Shown: positions 52,101-64,000 of the stretch, one piece after another | Numbering within the stretch: the stretch's first letter is position 1 | Layout of the letters: each line of letters opens with the position of its first letter | DNA from: Corella eumyota | Lineage: Eukaryota > Chordata > Ascidiacea > Phlebobranchia > Corellidae | NCBI GenBank assembly: GCA_963082875.1 | Contig: OY720098.1 | Coordinates: 16,554,001-16,618,000 of the forward strand | Direction of reading: 5' to 3' | DNA: 64,000 nt | The notes under the pieces: model-generated | Databases searched by the model: none | What the model saw: the letters and a program-made list of their open reading frames with translations, nothing else | Told to the model about the DNA's origin: nothing | Position numbers and translations under genes: made by a program

Positions 52101-55100
52101 TATCATTGGCCAAAAATTCACGTGACCTAATTAAACCCAAAATAAAAATTACCTCAAACTTTTGTTTTACTGAAAATTTTCCCAAAATGTTTTATCTTGA
52201 ATGTTAGTTAGGCCAATGCGCGTCTAATAAAATACAAAATTTTAGGTTTTGAGATTTCATAAATTTTTAATAAAAGTTTCATAACTTTTATAAATATTAA
52301 TATTTTCGAAAAATATTTTGTAAACACGGTAATTGGACCTGTGTGGTTCTAACACAACAATTATTTTTCGATTTAAAATTTTTTATTTTTTTTCAAAAAA
52401 TTTGTATGCAATATCATTGGCCAAAAATATCACGTGACCTAATTAAACCCAAAATAAAAATTACCTCAAACTTTTGTTTTACTAAAAATTTTCGCGAAAT
52501 GTTTTATCTTGAATGTTAGTTAGGCCAATGCGCGTCTAATAAAATACAAAATTTTAGGTTTTGAGATTTCATAAATTTTTAATAAAAGTTTCATAACTTT
52601 TATAAATATTAATATTTTCGAAAAATATTTTGTAAACACGGTAATTGGACCTGTGTGGTTCTAACACAACAATTATTTTTCGATTTAAAATTTTTAATTT
52701 TTTTTCAAAAAATTTGTATGCAATATCATTGGCCAAAAATATCACGTGACCTAATTAAACCCAAAATAAAAATTACCTCAAACTTTTGTTTTACTAAAAA
52801 TTTTCGCGAAATGTTTTATCTTGAATGTTAGTTAGGCCAATGCGCGTCTAATAAAATACAAAATTTTAAGTTTTGAGATTTCATGAATTTTTAATAAAAG
52901 TTTCATAACTTTTATGAATATTAATATTTTCAAAAAATATTTTGTAAACACGGTAATTGGACCTGTGCGGTTCTAACACAACAATTATTTTTCGATTTAA
53001 AATTTTTTATTTTTTTTTTTAAATTTGTATGCAATATCATTGGCCAAAAATATCACGTGACCTAATGAAAACCAAAATAAAAATTACCTCAAACGTTTGT
53101 TTTACTGAAAATTTTCGCGAAATGTTTTATCTTGAATGTTAGTTAGGCCAATGCGCGCCTAATTAAATATAAAATTTCAGATTTTAAGATTTAATAAATT
53201 TTTAATAAAAGTTTCATAACTTTTATGAATATTAATATTTTCAAAAAATATCACGTGACCTAATTAAACCCAAAATAAAAATTACCTCAAACTTTTGTTT
53301 TACTAAAAATTTTCGCGAAATGTTTTATCTTGAATGTTAGTTAGGCCAATGCGCGTCTAATAAAATACAAAATTTTAGGTTTTGAGATTTCATAAATTTT
53401 TAATAAAAGTTTCATAACTTTTATGAATATTAATATTTTCAAAAAATATTTTGTAAACACGGTAATTGGACCTGTGCGGTACTAACACAACAATTATTTT
53501 TCGATTTAAAATTTTTTATTTTTTTTTTTAAATTTGTATGCAATATCATTGGCCAAAAATATCACGTGACCTAATGAAAACCAAAATAAAAATTACCTCA
53601 AACGTTTGTTTTACTGAAAATTTTCGCGAAATGTTTTATCTTGGATGTTAGTTAGGCCAATGCGCGCCTAATTAAATATAAAATTTCAGATTTTAAGATT
53701 TAATAAATTTTTAATAAAAGTTTCATAACTTTTATGAATATTAATATTTTCGAAAAATATTTTGTAAACACGGTAATTGGACCTGTGCGGTTCTAACACA
53801 ACCATTATTTTTCAATTTAAAAATTTTTTTTTTTTAAATTTGTATGCAATATCATTGGCCAAAAATATCACGTGACCTAATTAAACCCAAAATAAAAATT
53901 ACCTCAAACTTTTGTTTTACTAAAAATTTTCGCGAAATGTTTTATCTTGAATGTTAGTTAGGCCAATGCGCGTCTAATAAAATACAAAATTTTAGGTTTT
54001 GAGATTTCATAAATTTTTAATAAAAGTTTCATAACTTTTATGAATATTAATATTTTCAAAAAATATTTTGTAAACACGGTAATTGGACCTGTGCGGTACT
54101 AACACAACAATTATTTTTCGATTTAAAATTTTTTATTTTTTTTTTTAAATTTGTATGCAATATCATTGGCCAAAAATATCACGTGACCTAATGAAAACCA
54201 AAATAAAAATTACCTCAAACGTTTGTTTTACTGAAAATTTTCGCGAAATGTTTTATCTTGAATGTTAGTTAGGCCAATGCGCGCCTAATTAAATATAAAA
54301 TTTCAGATTTTAAGATTTAATAAATTTTTAATAAAATTTTCATAACTTTTATGAATATTAATATTTTCGAAAAATATTTTGTAAACACGGTAATTGGACC
54401 TGTGCGGTTCTAACACAACCATTATTTTTCGATTTAAAATTTTTTTTTTTTTAAATTTGTATGCAATATCATTGGCCAAAAATATCACGTGACCTAATTA
54501 AATCCAAAATAAAAATTACCTCAAACTTTTGTTTTGCTGAAAATTTTCGCGATATGTTTTATCTTGAATGTTAGTTAGGCCAATGCGCGCCTAATTAAAT
54601 ATAAAATTTCAGATTTTAAGATTTAATAAATTTTTAATAAAAGTTTCATAACTTTTATGAATATTAATATTTTCGAAAAATATTTTGTAAACACGGTAAC
54701 TGGACCTGTGCGGTTCTAACACAACCATTATTTTTCGATTTAAAAATTTTTTTTTTTTAAATTTGTATGCAATATCATTGGCCAAAAATATCACGTGACC
54801 TAATTAAACCCAAAATAAAAATTACCTCAAACTTTTGTTTTACTAAAAATTTTCGCGAAATGTTTTATCTTGAATGTTAGTTAGGCCAATGCGCGTCTAA
54901 TAAAATACAAAATTTTAGGTTTTGAGATTTCATAAATTTTTAATAAAAGTTTCATAACTTTTATGAATATTAATATTTTCAAAAAATATTTTGTAAACAC
55001 GGTAATTGGACCTGTGCGGTACTAACACAACAATTATTTTTCGATTTAAAATTTTTTATTTTTTTTTTTAAATTTGTATGCAATATCATTAGCCAAAAAT

Positions 55101-55170
55101 ATCACGTGACCTAATGAAAACCAAAATAAAAATTACCTCAAACGTTTGTTTTACTGAAAATTTTCGCGAA
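49200..55170 (+). repeat. Higher-order repeat, two copies of a 2,982-bp unit
   Basis: Identical landmarks 2,982 bp apart: the CCCAAAATG variant ending near 49203 and 52185, monomer starts at 51321 and 54303, 51627 and 54609. Each copy contains one shortened monomer, fused TTTTCAAAAAATATCACGTG at about 50263 and 53245, where the segment from AAACACGG to CATTGGCC is missing. The unit is therefore about nine and a half monomers and the deletion predates the duplication. Confidence 0.92.
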
Positions 55171-56599
55171 ATGTTTTATCTTGAATGTTAGTTAGGCCAA
55201 TGCGCGCCTAATTAAATATAAAATTTTAGATTTTAAGATTTAATAAATTTTTAATAAAAGTTTCATAACTTTTATGAATATTAATATTTTCGAAAAATAT
55301 TTTGTAAACACGGTAATTGGACCTGTGCGGTTCTAACACAACCATTATTTTTCGATTTAAAATTTTTTTTTTTTTAAATTTGTATGCAATATCATTGGCC
55401 AAAAATATCACGTGACCTAATTAAATCCAAAATAAAAATTACCTCAAACTTTTGTTTTGCTGAAAATTTTCGCGATATGTTTTATCTTGAATTTTAGTTA
55501 GGCCAATGCGCGTCTAATAAAATACAAAATTTTAGGTTTTGAGATTTCATAAATTTTTAATAAAAGTTTCATAACTTTTATAAATATTAATATTTTCGAA
55601 AAATATTTTGTAAACACGGTAATTGGACCTGTGCGGTACTAACACAACAATTATTTTTCGATTTAAAATTTTTTATTTTTTTTTTTAAATTTGTATGCAA
55701 TATCATTGGCCAAAAATATCACGTGACCTAATGAAAACCAAAATAAAAATTACCTCAAACGTTTGTTTTACTCAAAATTTCTGCAAAATGTTTTATCTTG
55801 AATGTTAGTTAGGCCAATGCGCGCCTAATTAAATATAAAATTTCGGATTTTAAGATTTCATAAATTTTTAATAAAAGTTTCATAACTTTTATGAATATTA
55901 ATATTTTCAAAAATGTTTTGTAAACACGGTAATTGGACCTGTGCGGTTCTAACACAACAATTATTTTTTAATTTAAAAATTTTTTATTTTTAAATTTGTA
56001 TGCAATATCATTGGCCAAAAATTCACGTGACCTAATTAAACCCAAAATAAAAATTACCTCAAACTTTTGTTTTACTAAAAATTTTCGCGAAATGTTTTAT
56101 CTTGAATGTTAGTTAGGCCAATGCGCGTCTAATAAAATACAAAATTTTAGGTTTTGAGATTTCATAAATTTTTAATAAAAGTTTCATAACTTTTATGAAT
56201 ATTAATATTTTCGAAAAATATTTTGTAAACACGGTAATTGGACCTGTGTGGTTCTAACACAACAATTATTTTTCGATTTAAAATTTTTTATTTTTTTTTT
56301 TCTTGGAAGTTAGTTAGGCCAATGCGCGCCTAATTAAACATAAAATTTCAGATTTTAAGATTTAATAATTTTTTAATAAAAGTTTCATAACTTTTATGAA
56401 TATTAATATTTTCGAAAAATATTTTGTAAACACGGTAATTGGACCTGTGCGGTTCTAACACAACCATTATTTTTCGATTTAAAAATTTTTTTTTTTTAAA
56501 TTTGTATGCAATATCATTGGCCAAAAATATCACGTGACCTAATTAAACCCAAAATAAAAATTACCTCAAACTTTTGTTTTACTAAAAATTTTCGCGAAA

Positions 56600-59500
56600 T
56601 GTTTTATCTTGAATGTTAGTTAGGCCAATGCGCGTCTAATAAAATACAAAATTTTAGGTTTTGAGATTTCATAAATTTTTAATAAAAGTTTCATAACTTT
56701 TATGAATATTAATATTTTCAAAAAATATTTTGTAAACACGGTAATTGGACCTGTGCGGTACTAACACAACAATTATTTTTCGATTTAAAATTTTTTATTT
56801 TTTTTTTTAAATTTGTATGCAATATCATTGGCCAAAAATATCACGTGACCTAATGAAAACCAAAATAAAAATTACCTCAAACGTTTGTTTTACTGAAAAT
56901 TTTCGCGAAATGTTTTATCTTGAATGTTAGTTAGGCCAATGCGCGCCTAATTAAATATAAAATTTCAGATTTTAAGATTTAATAAATTTTTAATAAAAGT
57001 TTCATAACTTTTATGAATATTAATATTTTCGAAAAATATTTTGTAAACACGGTAATTGGACCTGTGCGGTTCTAACACAACCATTATTTTTCGATTTAAA
57101 ATTTTTTTTTTTTTAAATTTGTATGCAATATCATTGGCCAAAAATATCACGTGACCTAATTAAATCCAAAATAAAAATTACCTCAAACTTTTGTTTTGCT
57201 GAAAATTTTCGCGATATGTTTTATCTTGAATGTTAGTTAGGCCAATGCGCGTCTAATAAAATACAAAATTTTAGGTTTTGAGATTTCATAAATTTTTAAT
57301 AAAAGTTTCATAACTTTTATAAATATTAATATTTTCGAAAAATATTTTGTAAACACGGTAATTGGACCTGTGTGGTTCTAACACAACAATTATTTTTCGA
57401 TTTAAAATTTTTAATTTTTTTTTTAAATTTGTATGCAATATCATTGGCCAAAAATATCACGTGACCTAATTAAACCCAAAATAAAAATTACCTCAAACTT
57501 TTGTTTTACTGAAAATTTTCGCAAAATGTTTTATTTTGAATGTTAGTTAGGCCAATGCGCGTCTAATAAAATACAAAATTTTAGGTTTTGAGATTTCATG
57601 AATTTTTAATAAAAGTGTCATAACTTTTATGAATATTAATATTTTCAAAAAATATTTTGTAAACACGGTAATTGGACCTGTGCGGTTCTAACACAACAAT
57701 TATTTTTCGATTTAAAATTGTTTTTTTTTTTTCAAAAAATTTGTATGCAATATCATTGGCCAAAAATATCACGTGACCTAATGAAAACCAAAATAAAAAT
57801 TACCTCAAACTTTTGTTTTACTGAAAATTTTCGCGAAATGTTTTATCTTGAATGTTAGTTAGGCCAATGCGCACCTAATTAAATATAAAATTTCAGATTT
57901 TAAGATTTAATAAATTTTTAATAAAAGTTTCATAACTTTTATGAATATTAATATTTTCAAAAAATATTTTGTAAACACGGTAATTGGACCTGTGCGGTTC
58001 TAACACAACAATTATTTTTCAATTTAAAATTTTTTTTTTTTTTAAATTTGTATGCAATATCATTGGCCAAAAATATCACGTGACTTAATTAAACCCAAAA
58101 TAAAAGTTACCTCAAACTTTTGTTTTGCTGAAAATTTTCGCGAAATGTTTTATCTTGAATGTTAGTTAGGCCAATGCGCGTCTAATAAAATACAAAATTT
58201 TAGGTTTTGAGATTTCATAAATTTTTAATAAAAGTTTCATAACTTTTATGAATATTAATATTTTCAAAAAATATTTTGTAAACACGGTAATTGGACCTGT
58301 GCGGTACTAACACAACAATTATTTTTCGATTTAAAATTTTTTATTTTTTTTTTTAAATTTGTATGCAATATCATTGGCCAAAAATATCACGTGACCTAAT
58401 GAAAACCAAAATAAAAATTACCTCAAACGTTTGTTTTACTGAAAATTTTCGCGAAATGTTTTATCTTGAATGTTAGTTAGGCCAATGCGCGCCTAATTAA
58501 ATATAAAATTTCAGATTTTAAGATTTAATAAATTTTTAATAAAAGTTTCATAACTTTTATGAATATTAATATTTTCGAAAAATATTTTGTAAACACGGTA
58601 ATTGGACCTGTGCGGTTCTAACACAACCATTATTTTTCGATTTAAAATTTTTTTTTTTTTAAATTTGTATGCAATATCATTGGCCAAAAATATCACGTGA
58701 CCTAATTAAATCCAAAATAAAAATTACCTCAAACTTTTGTTTTGCTGAAAATTTTCGCGATATGTTTTATCTTGAATGTTAGTTAGGCCAATGCGCGTCT
58801 AATAAAATACAAAATTTTAGGTTTTGAGATTTCATAAATTTTTAATAAAAGTTTCATAACTTTTATAAATATTAATATTTTCGAAAAATATTTTGTAAAC
58901 ACGGTAATTGGACCTGTGTGGTTCTAACACAACAATTATTTTTCGATTTAAAATTTTTAATTTTTTTTTTAAATTTGTATGCAATATCATTGGCCAAAAA
59001 TATCACGTGACCTAATTAAACCCAAAATAAAAATTACCTCAAACTTTTGTTTTACTGAAAATTTTCGCAAAATGTTTTATTTTGAATGTTAGTTAGGCCA
59101 ATGCGCGTCTAATAAAATACAAAATTTTAGGTTTTGAGATTTCATGAATTTTTAATAAAAGTGTCATAACTTTTATGAATATTAATATTTTCAAAAAATA
59201 TTTTGTAAACACGGTAATTGGACCTGTGCGGTTCTAACACAACAATTATTTTTCGATTTAAAATTGTTTTTTTTTTTTCAAAAAATTTGTATGCAATATC
59301 ATTGGCCAAAAATATCACGTGACCTAATGAAAACCAAAATAAAAATTACCTCAAACTTTTGTTTTACTGAAAATTTTCGCGAAATGTTTTATCTTGAATG
59401 TTAGTTAGGCCAATGCGCACCTAATTAAATATAAAATTTCAGATTTTAAGATTTAATAAATTTTTAATAAAAGTTTCATAACTTTTATGAATATTAATAT

Positions 59501-62500
59501 TTTCAAAAAATATTTTGTAAACACGGTAATTGGACCTGTGCGGTTCTAACACAACAATTATTTTTCAATTTAAAATTTTTTTTTTTTTTAAATTTGTATG
59601 CAATATCATTGGCCAAAAATATCACGTGACTTAATTAAACCCAAAATAAAAGTTACCTCAAACTTTTGTTTTGCTGAAAATTTTCGCGAAATGTTTTATC
59701 TTGAATGTTAGTTAGGCCAATGCGCGTCTAATAAATTACAAAATTTTAGGTTTTGAGATTTCATAAATTTTTAATAAAAGTTTCATAACTTTTATGAATA
59801 TTAATATTTTCAAAAAATATTTTGTAAACACGGTAATTGGACCTGTGTGGTTCTAACACAACAATTATTTTTCGATTTAAAATTTTTTATTTTTTTTCAA
59901 AAAATTTGTATGCAATATCATTGGCCAAAAATATCACGTGACCTAATGAAAACCAAAATAAAAATTACTTTAAACTTTTGTTTTACTGAAAATTTTCGCG
60001 AAATGTTTTATCTTGAATGTTAGTTAGGCCAATGCGCGTCTAATAAAATACAAAATTTTAGGTTTTGAGATTTCATAAATTTTTAATAAAAGTTTCATAA
60101 CTTTTATGAATATTAATATTTTTGAAAAATATTTTGTAAACACGGTAATTGGACCTGTGCGGTTCTAACACAACAATTATTTTTCGATTTAAAATTTTTT
60201 ATTTTTTTTTCAAAAAATTTGTATGCAATATCATTGGCCAAAAATAACACGTGACCTAACTAAACCGAAAATAAAAAATATCTCAAACTTTTGTTCTACT
60301 CAAAATTTCTGCAAAATGTTTTATCTTGAATATTAGTTAGGCCAATGCGCGCCTAATTAAATATAAAATTTCGGATTTTAAGATTTCATAAATTTTTAAT
60401 AAAAGTTTCATAACTTTTATGAATATTAATATTTTCAAAAATATTTTGTAAACACGGTAATTGGACCTGTGCGGTTCTAACACAACAATTATTTTTCAAT
60501 TTAAAAATTTTTTATTTTTAAATTTGTATGCAATATCATTGGCCAAAAATTCACGTGACCTAATTAAACCCAAAATAAAAATTACCTCAAATTTTTGTTT
60601 TACTCAAAATTTTCGCGAAATGTTTTATCTTGAATGTTAGTTAGGCCAATGCGCGTCTAATAAAATACAAAATTTTAGGTTTTGAGATTTCATAAATTTT
60701 TAATAAAAGTTTCATAACTTTTATGAATATTAATATTTTCAAAAAATATTTTGTAAACACGGTAATTGGACCTGTGCGGTACTAACACAACAATTATTTT
60801 TCGATTTAAAATTTTTTATTTTTTTTTTTAAATTTGTATGCAATATCATTGGCCAAAAATATCACGTGACCTAATGAAAACCAAAATAAAAATTACCTCA
60901 AACGTTTGTTTTACTGAAAATTTTCGCGAAATGTTTTATCTTGAATGTTAGTTAGGCCAATGCGCGCCTAATTAAATATAAAATTTCAGATTTTAAGATT
61001 TAATAAATTTTTAATAAAAGTTTCATAACTTTTATGAATATTAATATTTTCGAAAAATATTTTGTAAACACGGTAATTGGACCTGTGCGGTTCTAACACA
61101 ACCATTATTTTTCGATTTAAAATTTTTTTTTTTTTAAATTTGTATGCAATATCATTGGCCAAAAATATCACGTGACCTAATTAAATCCAAAATAAAAATT
61201 ACCTCAAACTTTTGTTTTGCTGAAAATTTTCGCGATATGTTTTATCTTGAATGTTAGTTAGGCCAATGCGCGTCTAATAAAATACAAAATTTTAGGTTTT
61301 GAGATTTCATAAATTTTTAATAAAAGTTTCATAACTTTTATAAATATTAATATTTTCGAAAAATATTTTGTAAACACGGTAATTGGACCTGTGTGGTTCT
61401 AACACAACAATTATTTTTCGATTTAAAATTTTTAATTTTTTTTTTAAATTTGTATGCAATATCATTGGCCAAAAATATCACGTGACCTAATTAAACCCAA
61501 AATAAAAATTACCTCAAACTTTTGTTTTACTGAAAATTTTCGCAAAATGTTTTATTTTGAATGTTAGTTAGGCCAATGCGCGTCTAATAAAATACAAAAT
61601 TTTAGGTTTTGAGATTTCATGAATTTTTAATAAAAGTGTCATAACTTTTATGAATATTAATATTTTCAAAAAATATTTTGTAAACACGGTAATTGGACCT
61701 GTGCGGTTCTAACACAACAATTATTTTTCGATTTAAAATTGTTTTTTTTTTTTCAAAAAATTTGTATGCAATATCATTGGCCAAAAATATCACGTGACCT
61801 AATGAAAACCAAAATAAAAATTACCTCAAACTTTTGTTTTACTGAAAATTTTCGCGAAATGTTTTATCTTGAATGTTAGTTAGGCCAATGCGCACCTAAT
61901 TAAATATAAAATTTCAGATTTTAAGATTTAATAAATTTTTAATAAAAGTTTCATAACTTTTATGAATATTAATATTTTCAAAAAATATTTTGTAAACACG
62001 GTAATTGGACCTGTGCGGTTCTAACACAACAATTATTTTTCAATTTAAAATTTTTTTTTTTTTTAAATTTGTATGCAATATCATTGGCCAAAAATATCAC
62101 GTGACTTAATTAAACCCAAAATAAAAGTTACCTCAAACTTTTGTTTTGCTGAAAATTTTCGCGAAATGTTTTATCTTGAATGTTAGTTAGGCCAATGCGC
62201 GTCTAATAAAATACAAAATTTTAGGTTTTGAGATTTCATAAATTTTTAATAAAAGTTTCATAACTTTTATGAATATTAATATTTTCAAAAAATATTTTGT
62301 AAACACGGTAATTGGACCTGTGCGGTACTAACACAACAATTATTTTTCGATTTAAAATTTTTTATTTTTTTTTTTAAATTTGTATGCAATATCATTGGCC
62401 AAAAATATCACGTGACCTAATGAAAACCAAAATAAAAATTACCTCAAACGTTTGTTTTACTGAAAATTTTCGCGAAATGTTTTATCTTGAATGTTAGTTA

Positions 62501-64000
62501 GGCCAATGCGCGCCTAATTAAATATAAAATTTCAGATTTTAAGATTTAATAAATTTTTAATAAAAGTTTCATAACTTTTATGAATATTAATATTTTCGAA
62601 AAATATTTTGTAAACACGGTAATTGGACCTGTGCGGTTCTAACACAACCATTATTTTTCGATTTAAAATTTTTTTTTTTTTAAATTTGTATGCAATATCA
62701 TTGGCCAAAAATATCACGTGACCTAATTAAATCCAAAATAAAAATTACCTCAAACTTTTGTTTTGCTGAAAATTTTCGCGATATGTTTTATCTTGAATGT
62801 TAGTTAGGCCAATGCGCGTCTAATAAAATACAAAATTTTAGGTTTTGAGATTTCATAAATTTTTAATAAAAGTTTCATAACTTTTATAAATATTAATATT
62901 TTCGAAAAATATTTTGTAAACACGGTAATTGGACCTGTGTGGTTCTAACACAACAATTATTTTTCGATTTAAAATTTTTAATTTTTTTTTTAAATTTGTA
63001 TGCAATATCATTGGCCAAAAATATCACGTGACCTAATTAAACCCAAAATAAAAATTACCTCAAACTTTTGTTTTACTGAAAATTTTCGCAAAATGTTTTA
63101 TTTTGAATGTTAGTTAGGCCAATGCGCGTCTAATAAAATACAAAATTTTAGGTTTTGAGATTTCATAAATTTTTAATAAAAGTGTCATAACTTTTATGAA
63201 TATTAATATTTTCAAAAAATATTTTGTAAACACGGTAATTGGACCTGTGCGGTTCTAACACAACAATTATTTTTCGATTTAAAATTGTTTTTTTTTTTTC
63301 AAAAAATTTGTATGCAATATCATTGGCCAAAAATATCACGTGACCTAATGAAAACCAAAATAAAAATTACCTCAAACTTTTGTTTTACTGAAAATTTTCG
63401 CGAAATGTTTTATCTTGAATGTTAGTTAGGCCAATGCGCACCTAATTAAATATAAAATTTCAGATTTTAAGATTTAATAAATTTTTAATAAAAGTTTCAT
63501 AACTTTTATGAATATTAATATTTTCAAAAAATATTTTGTAAACACGGTAATTGGACCTGTGCGGTTCTAACACAACAATTATTTTTCAATTTAAAATTTT
63601 TTTTTTTTTTAAATTTGTATGCAATATCATTGGCCAAAAATATCACGTGACTTAATTAAACCCAAAATAAAAGTTACCTCAAACTTTTGTTTTGCTGAAA
63701 ATTTTCGCGAAATGTTTTATCTTGAATGTTAGTTAGGCCAATGCGCGTCTAATAAATTACAAAATTTTAGGTTTTGAGATTTCATAAATTTTTAATAAAA
63801 GTTTCATAACTTTTATGAATATTAATATTTTCAAAAAATATTTTGTAAACACGGTAATTGGACCTGTGTGGTTCTAACACAACAATTATTTTTCGATTTA
63901 AAATTTTTTATTTTTTTTCAAAAAATTTGTATGCAATATCATTGGCCAAAAATATCACGTGACCTAATGAAAACCAAAATAAAAATTACTTTAAACTTTT
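56600..64000 (+). repeat. Higher-order repeat of 13 monomers (4,021 bp) with nested 5-monomer duplication
   Basis: The AAAATTGTTTTTT variant has its G at 57720, 59266, 61741 and 63287: spacing 1,546, 2,475, 1,546. So a 5-monomer block (1,546 bp) is duplicated inside a 13-monomer unit (4,021 bp) that is itself repeated. ATAAATTACAAAA at 59731 and 63752 confirms 4,021. The second copy is cut by the window end. Confidence 0.92.

Larger units (their letters stand above)
35477..64000 (+). repeat. Satellite array, about 90 monomers of about 310 bp
   Basis: Head-to-tail array continuing past the window end. Monomer landmarks in order: CACGTGACCTAAT, CAAACTTTTGTTTTACTGAA, TTTTCGCGAAATGTTTTATC, GTTAGTTAGGCCAATGCGCG, GTTTCATAACTTTTATGAA, AAACACGGTAATTGGACCTG, GGTTCTAACACAACAATTAT, a poly(A/T) stretch of variable length, and GTATGCAATATCATTGGCC. 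CACGTG positions at 35476, 35788, 36100, 36412, 36723 and 37035 give 311-312 bp; later monomers are nearer 309 because the T run is shorter. Monomers differ by a few percent and fall into recurring variants (GCGCGTCTAATAAAATAC versus GCGCGCCTAATTAAATAT types). No gene interrupts it. It is a plausible pericentromeric or centromeric satellite, but location cannot be told from sequence. Confidence 0.97.

Noticed and set aside
48990-62720. Repeated 61-65 residue open frames on the minus strand of the satellite (starting MIFLANDIAYKFKKK and MGKFSVKQKF)
   Set aside because: They follow the monomer period exactly, exist only in monomer variants whose T-run length happens to keep the frame open, and are broken in most monomers. 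They are chance frames of the satellite, not genes.
35477-64000. CRISPR-like or CENP-B-box reading of the satellite
   Set aside because: The repeats abut without unique spacers, so it is not a CRISPR array, and no monomer contains a match to the TTCG-N4-A-NN-CGGG core of the CENP-B box.
35477-64000. Internal Pol III promoter in each monomer (TTAGTTAGGCCAA as A box, GGTTCTAACAC as B box)
   Set aside because: The B-box candidate misses two of the fixed consensus positions and the A-box candidate misses one. Spacing is far larger than in tRNA-type promoters.

Overview
This window is eukaryotic, animal nuclear DNA. It is very AT-rich, with split genes whose short exons are bounded by GT/AG introns of roughly 80-600 bp. 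The gene content is metazoan: a zona-pellucida-domain membrane protein with CCP and EGF modules, a centrosomal coiled-coil protein resembling CEP162, and the lysophosphatidylinositol acyltransferase MBOAT7. Compact introns plus this content would suit an invertebrate such as a tunicate, but nothing here fixes the phylum and I treat that as a guess. No bacterial, organellar or retroviral-type gene was seen.

Layout. (1) 1-3435: 3' part of a + strand gene for a CCP-ZP-EGF-transmembrane protein, 11 exons visible. (2) 3856-12955: a 24-exon + strand gene, about 963 codons, CEP162-like. Its introns carry a 257-bp MITE, two copies of a SINE-like repeat and small minisatellites. (3) 13629-22170: a large inverted duplication. 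Two MBOAT7 genes lie head to head (13936-16840 on -, 18382-21863 on +) around a spacer of about 0.7 kb holding a tRNA-Ser/tRNA-Ala pair. The left copy reads through as a 446-aa protein. The right copy has a 539-bp hAT-like element in its first coding exon. (4) About 22380-25020: three more tRNA-Ser(GCT)/tRNA-Ala(TGC) pairs in tandemly duplicated segments, each pair separated by only 3 nt. In every pair one member looks sound and the other carries stem or identity-base changes. (5) 25033-35150: about twelve head-to-tail units of a 0.7-1.1 kb repeat family with a 5' hairpin and a conserved CTAG-ending 3' terminus. (6) 35221-35292: one degenerate tRNA-like sequence. (7) About 35330-64000: an unbroken satellite of roughly 90 monomers of about 310 bp, running off the window and organised into several higher-order repeats (about 3,728, 1,242, 2,982, 1,546 and 4,021 bp).

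The left 25 kb is thus ordinary gene-bearing euchromatin, and the right 39 kb is repeat DNA passing into a large satellite domain. The protein genes have no evident joint pathway. The more unusual material is the MBOAT7 inverted duplication around a tRNA pair, the dicistronic tRNA units with reciprocal decay, the hairpin/CTAG repeat family, and the satellite whose monomers carry a CACGTG E-box between two CCAAT motifs. All joins were made by eye from splice signals and reading frame, and all family names come from recognising motifs, not from a search.
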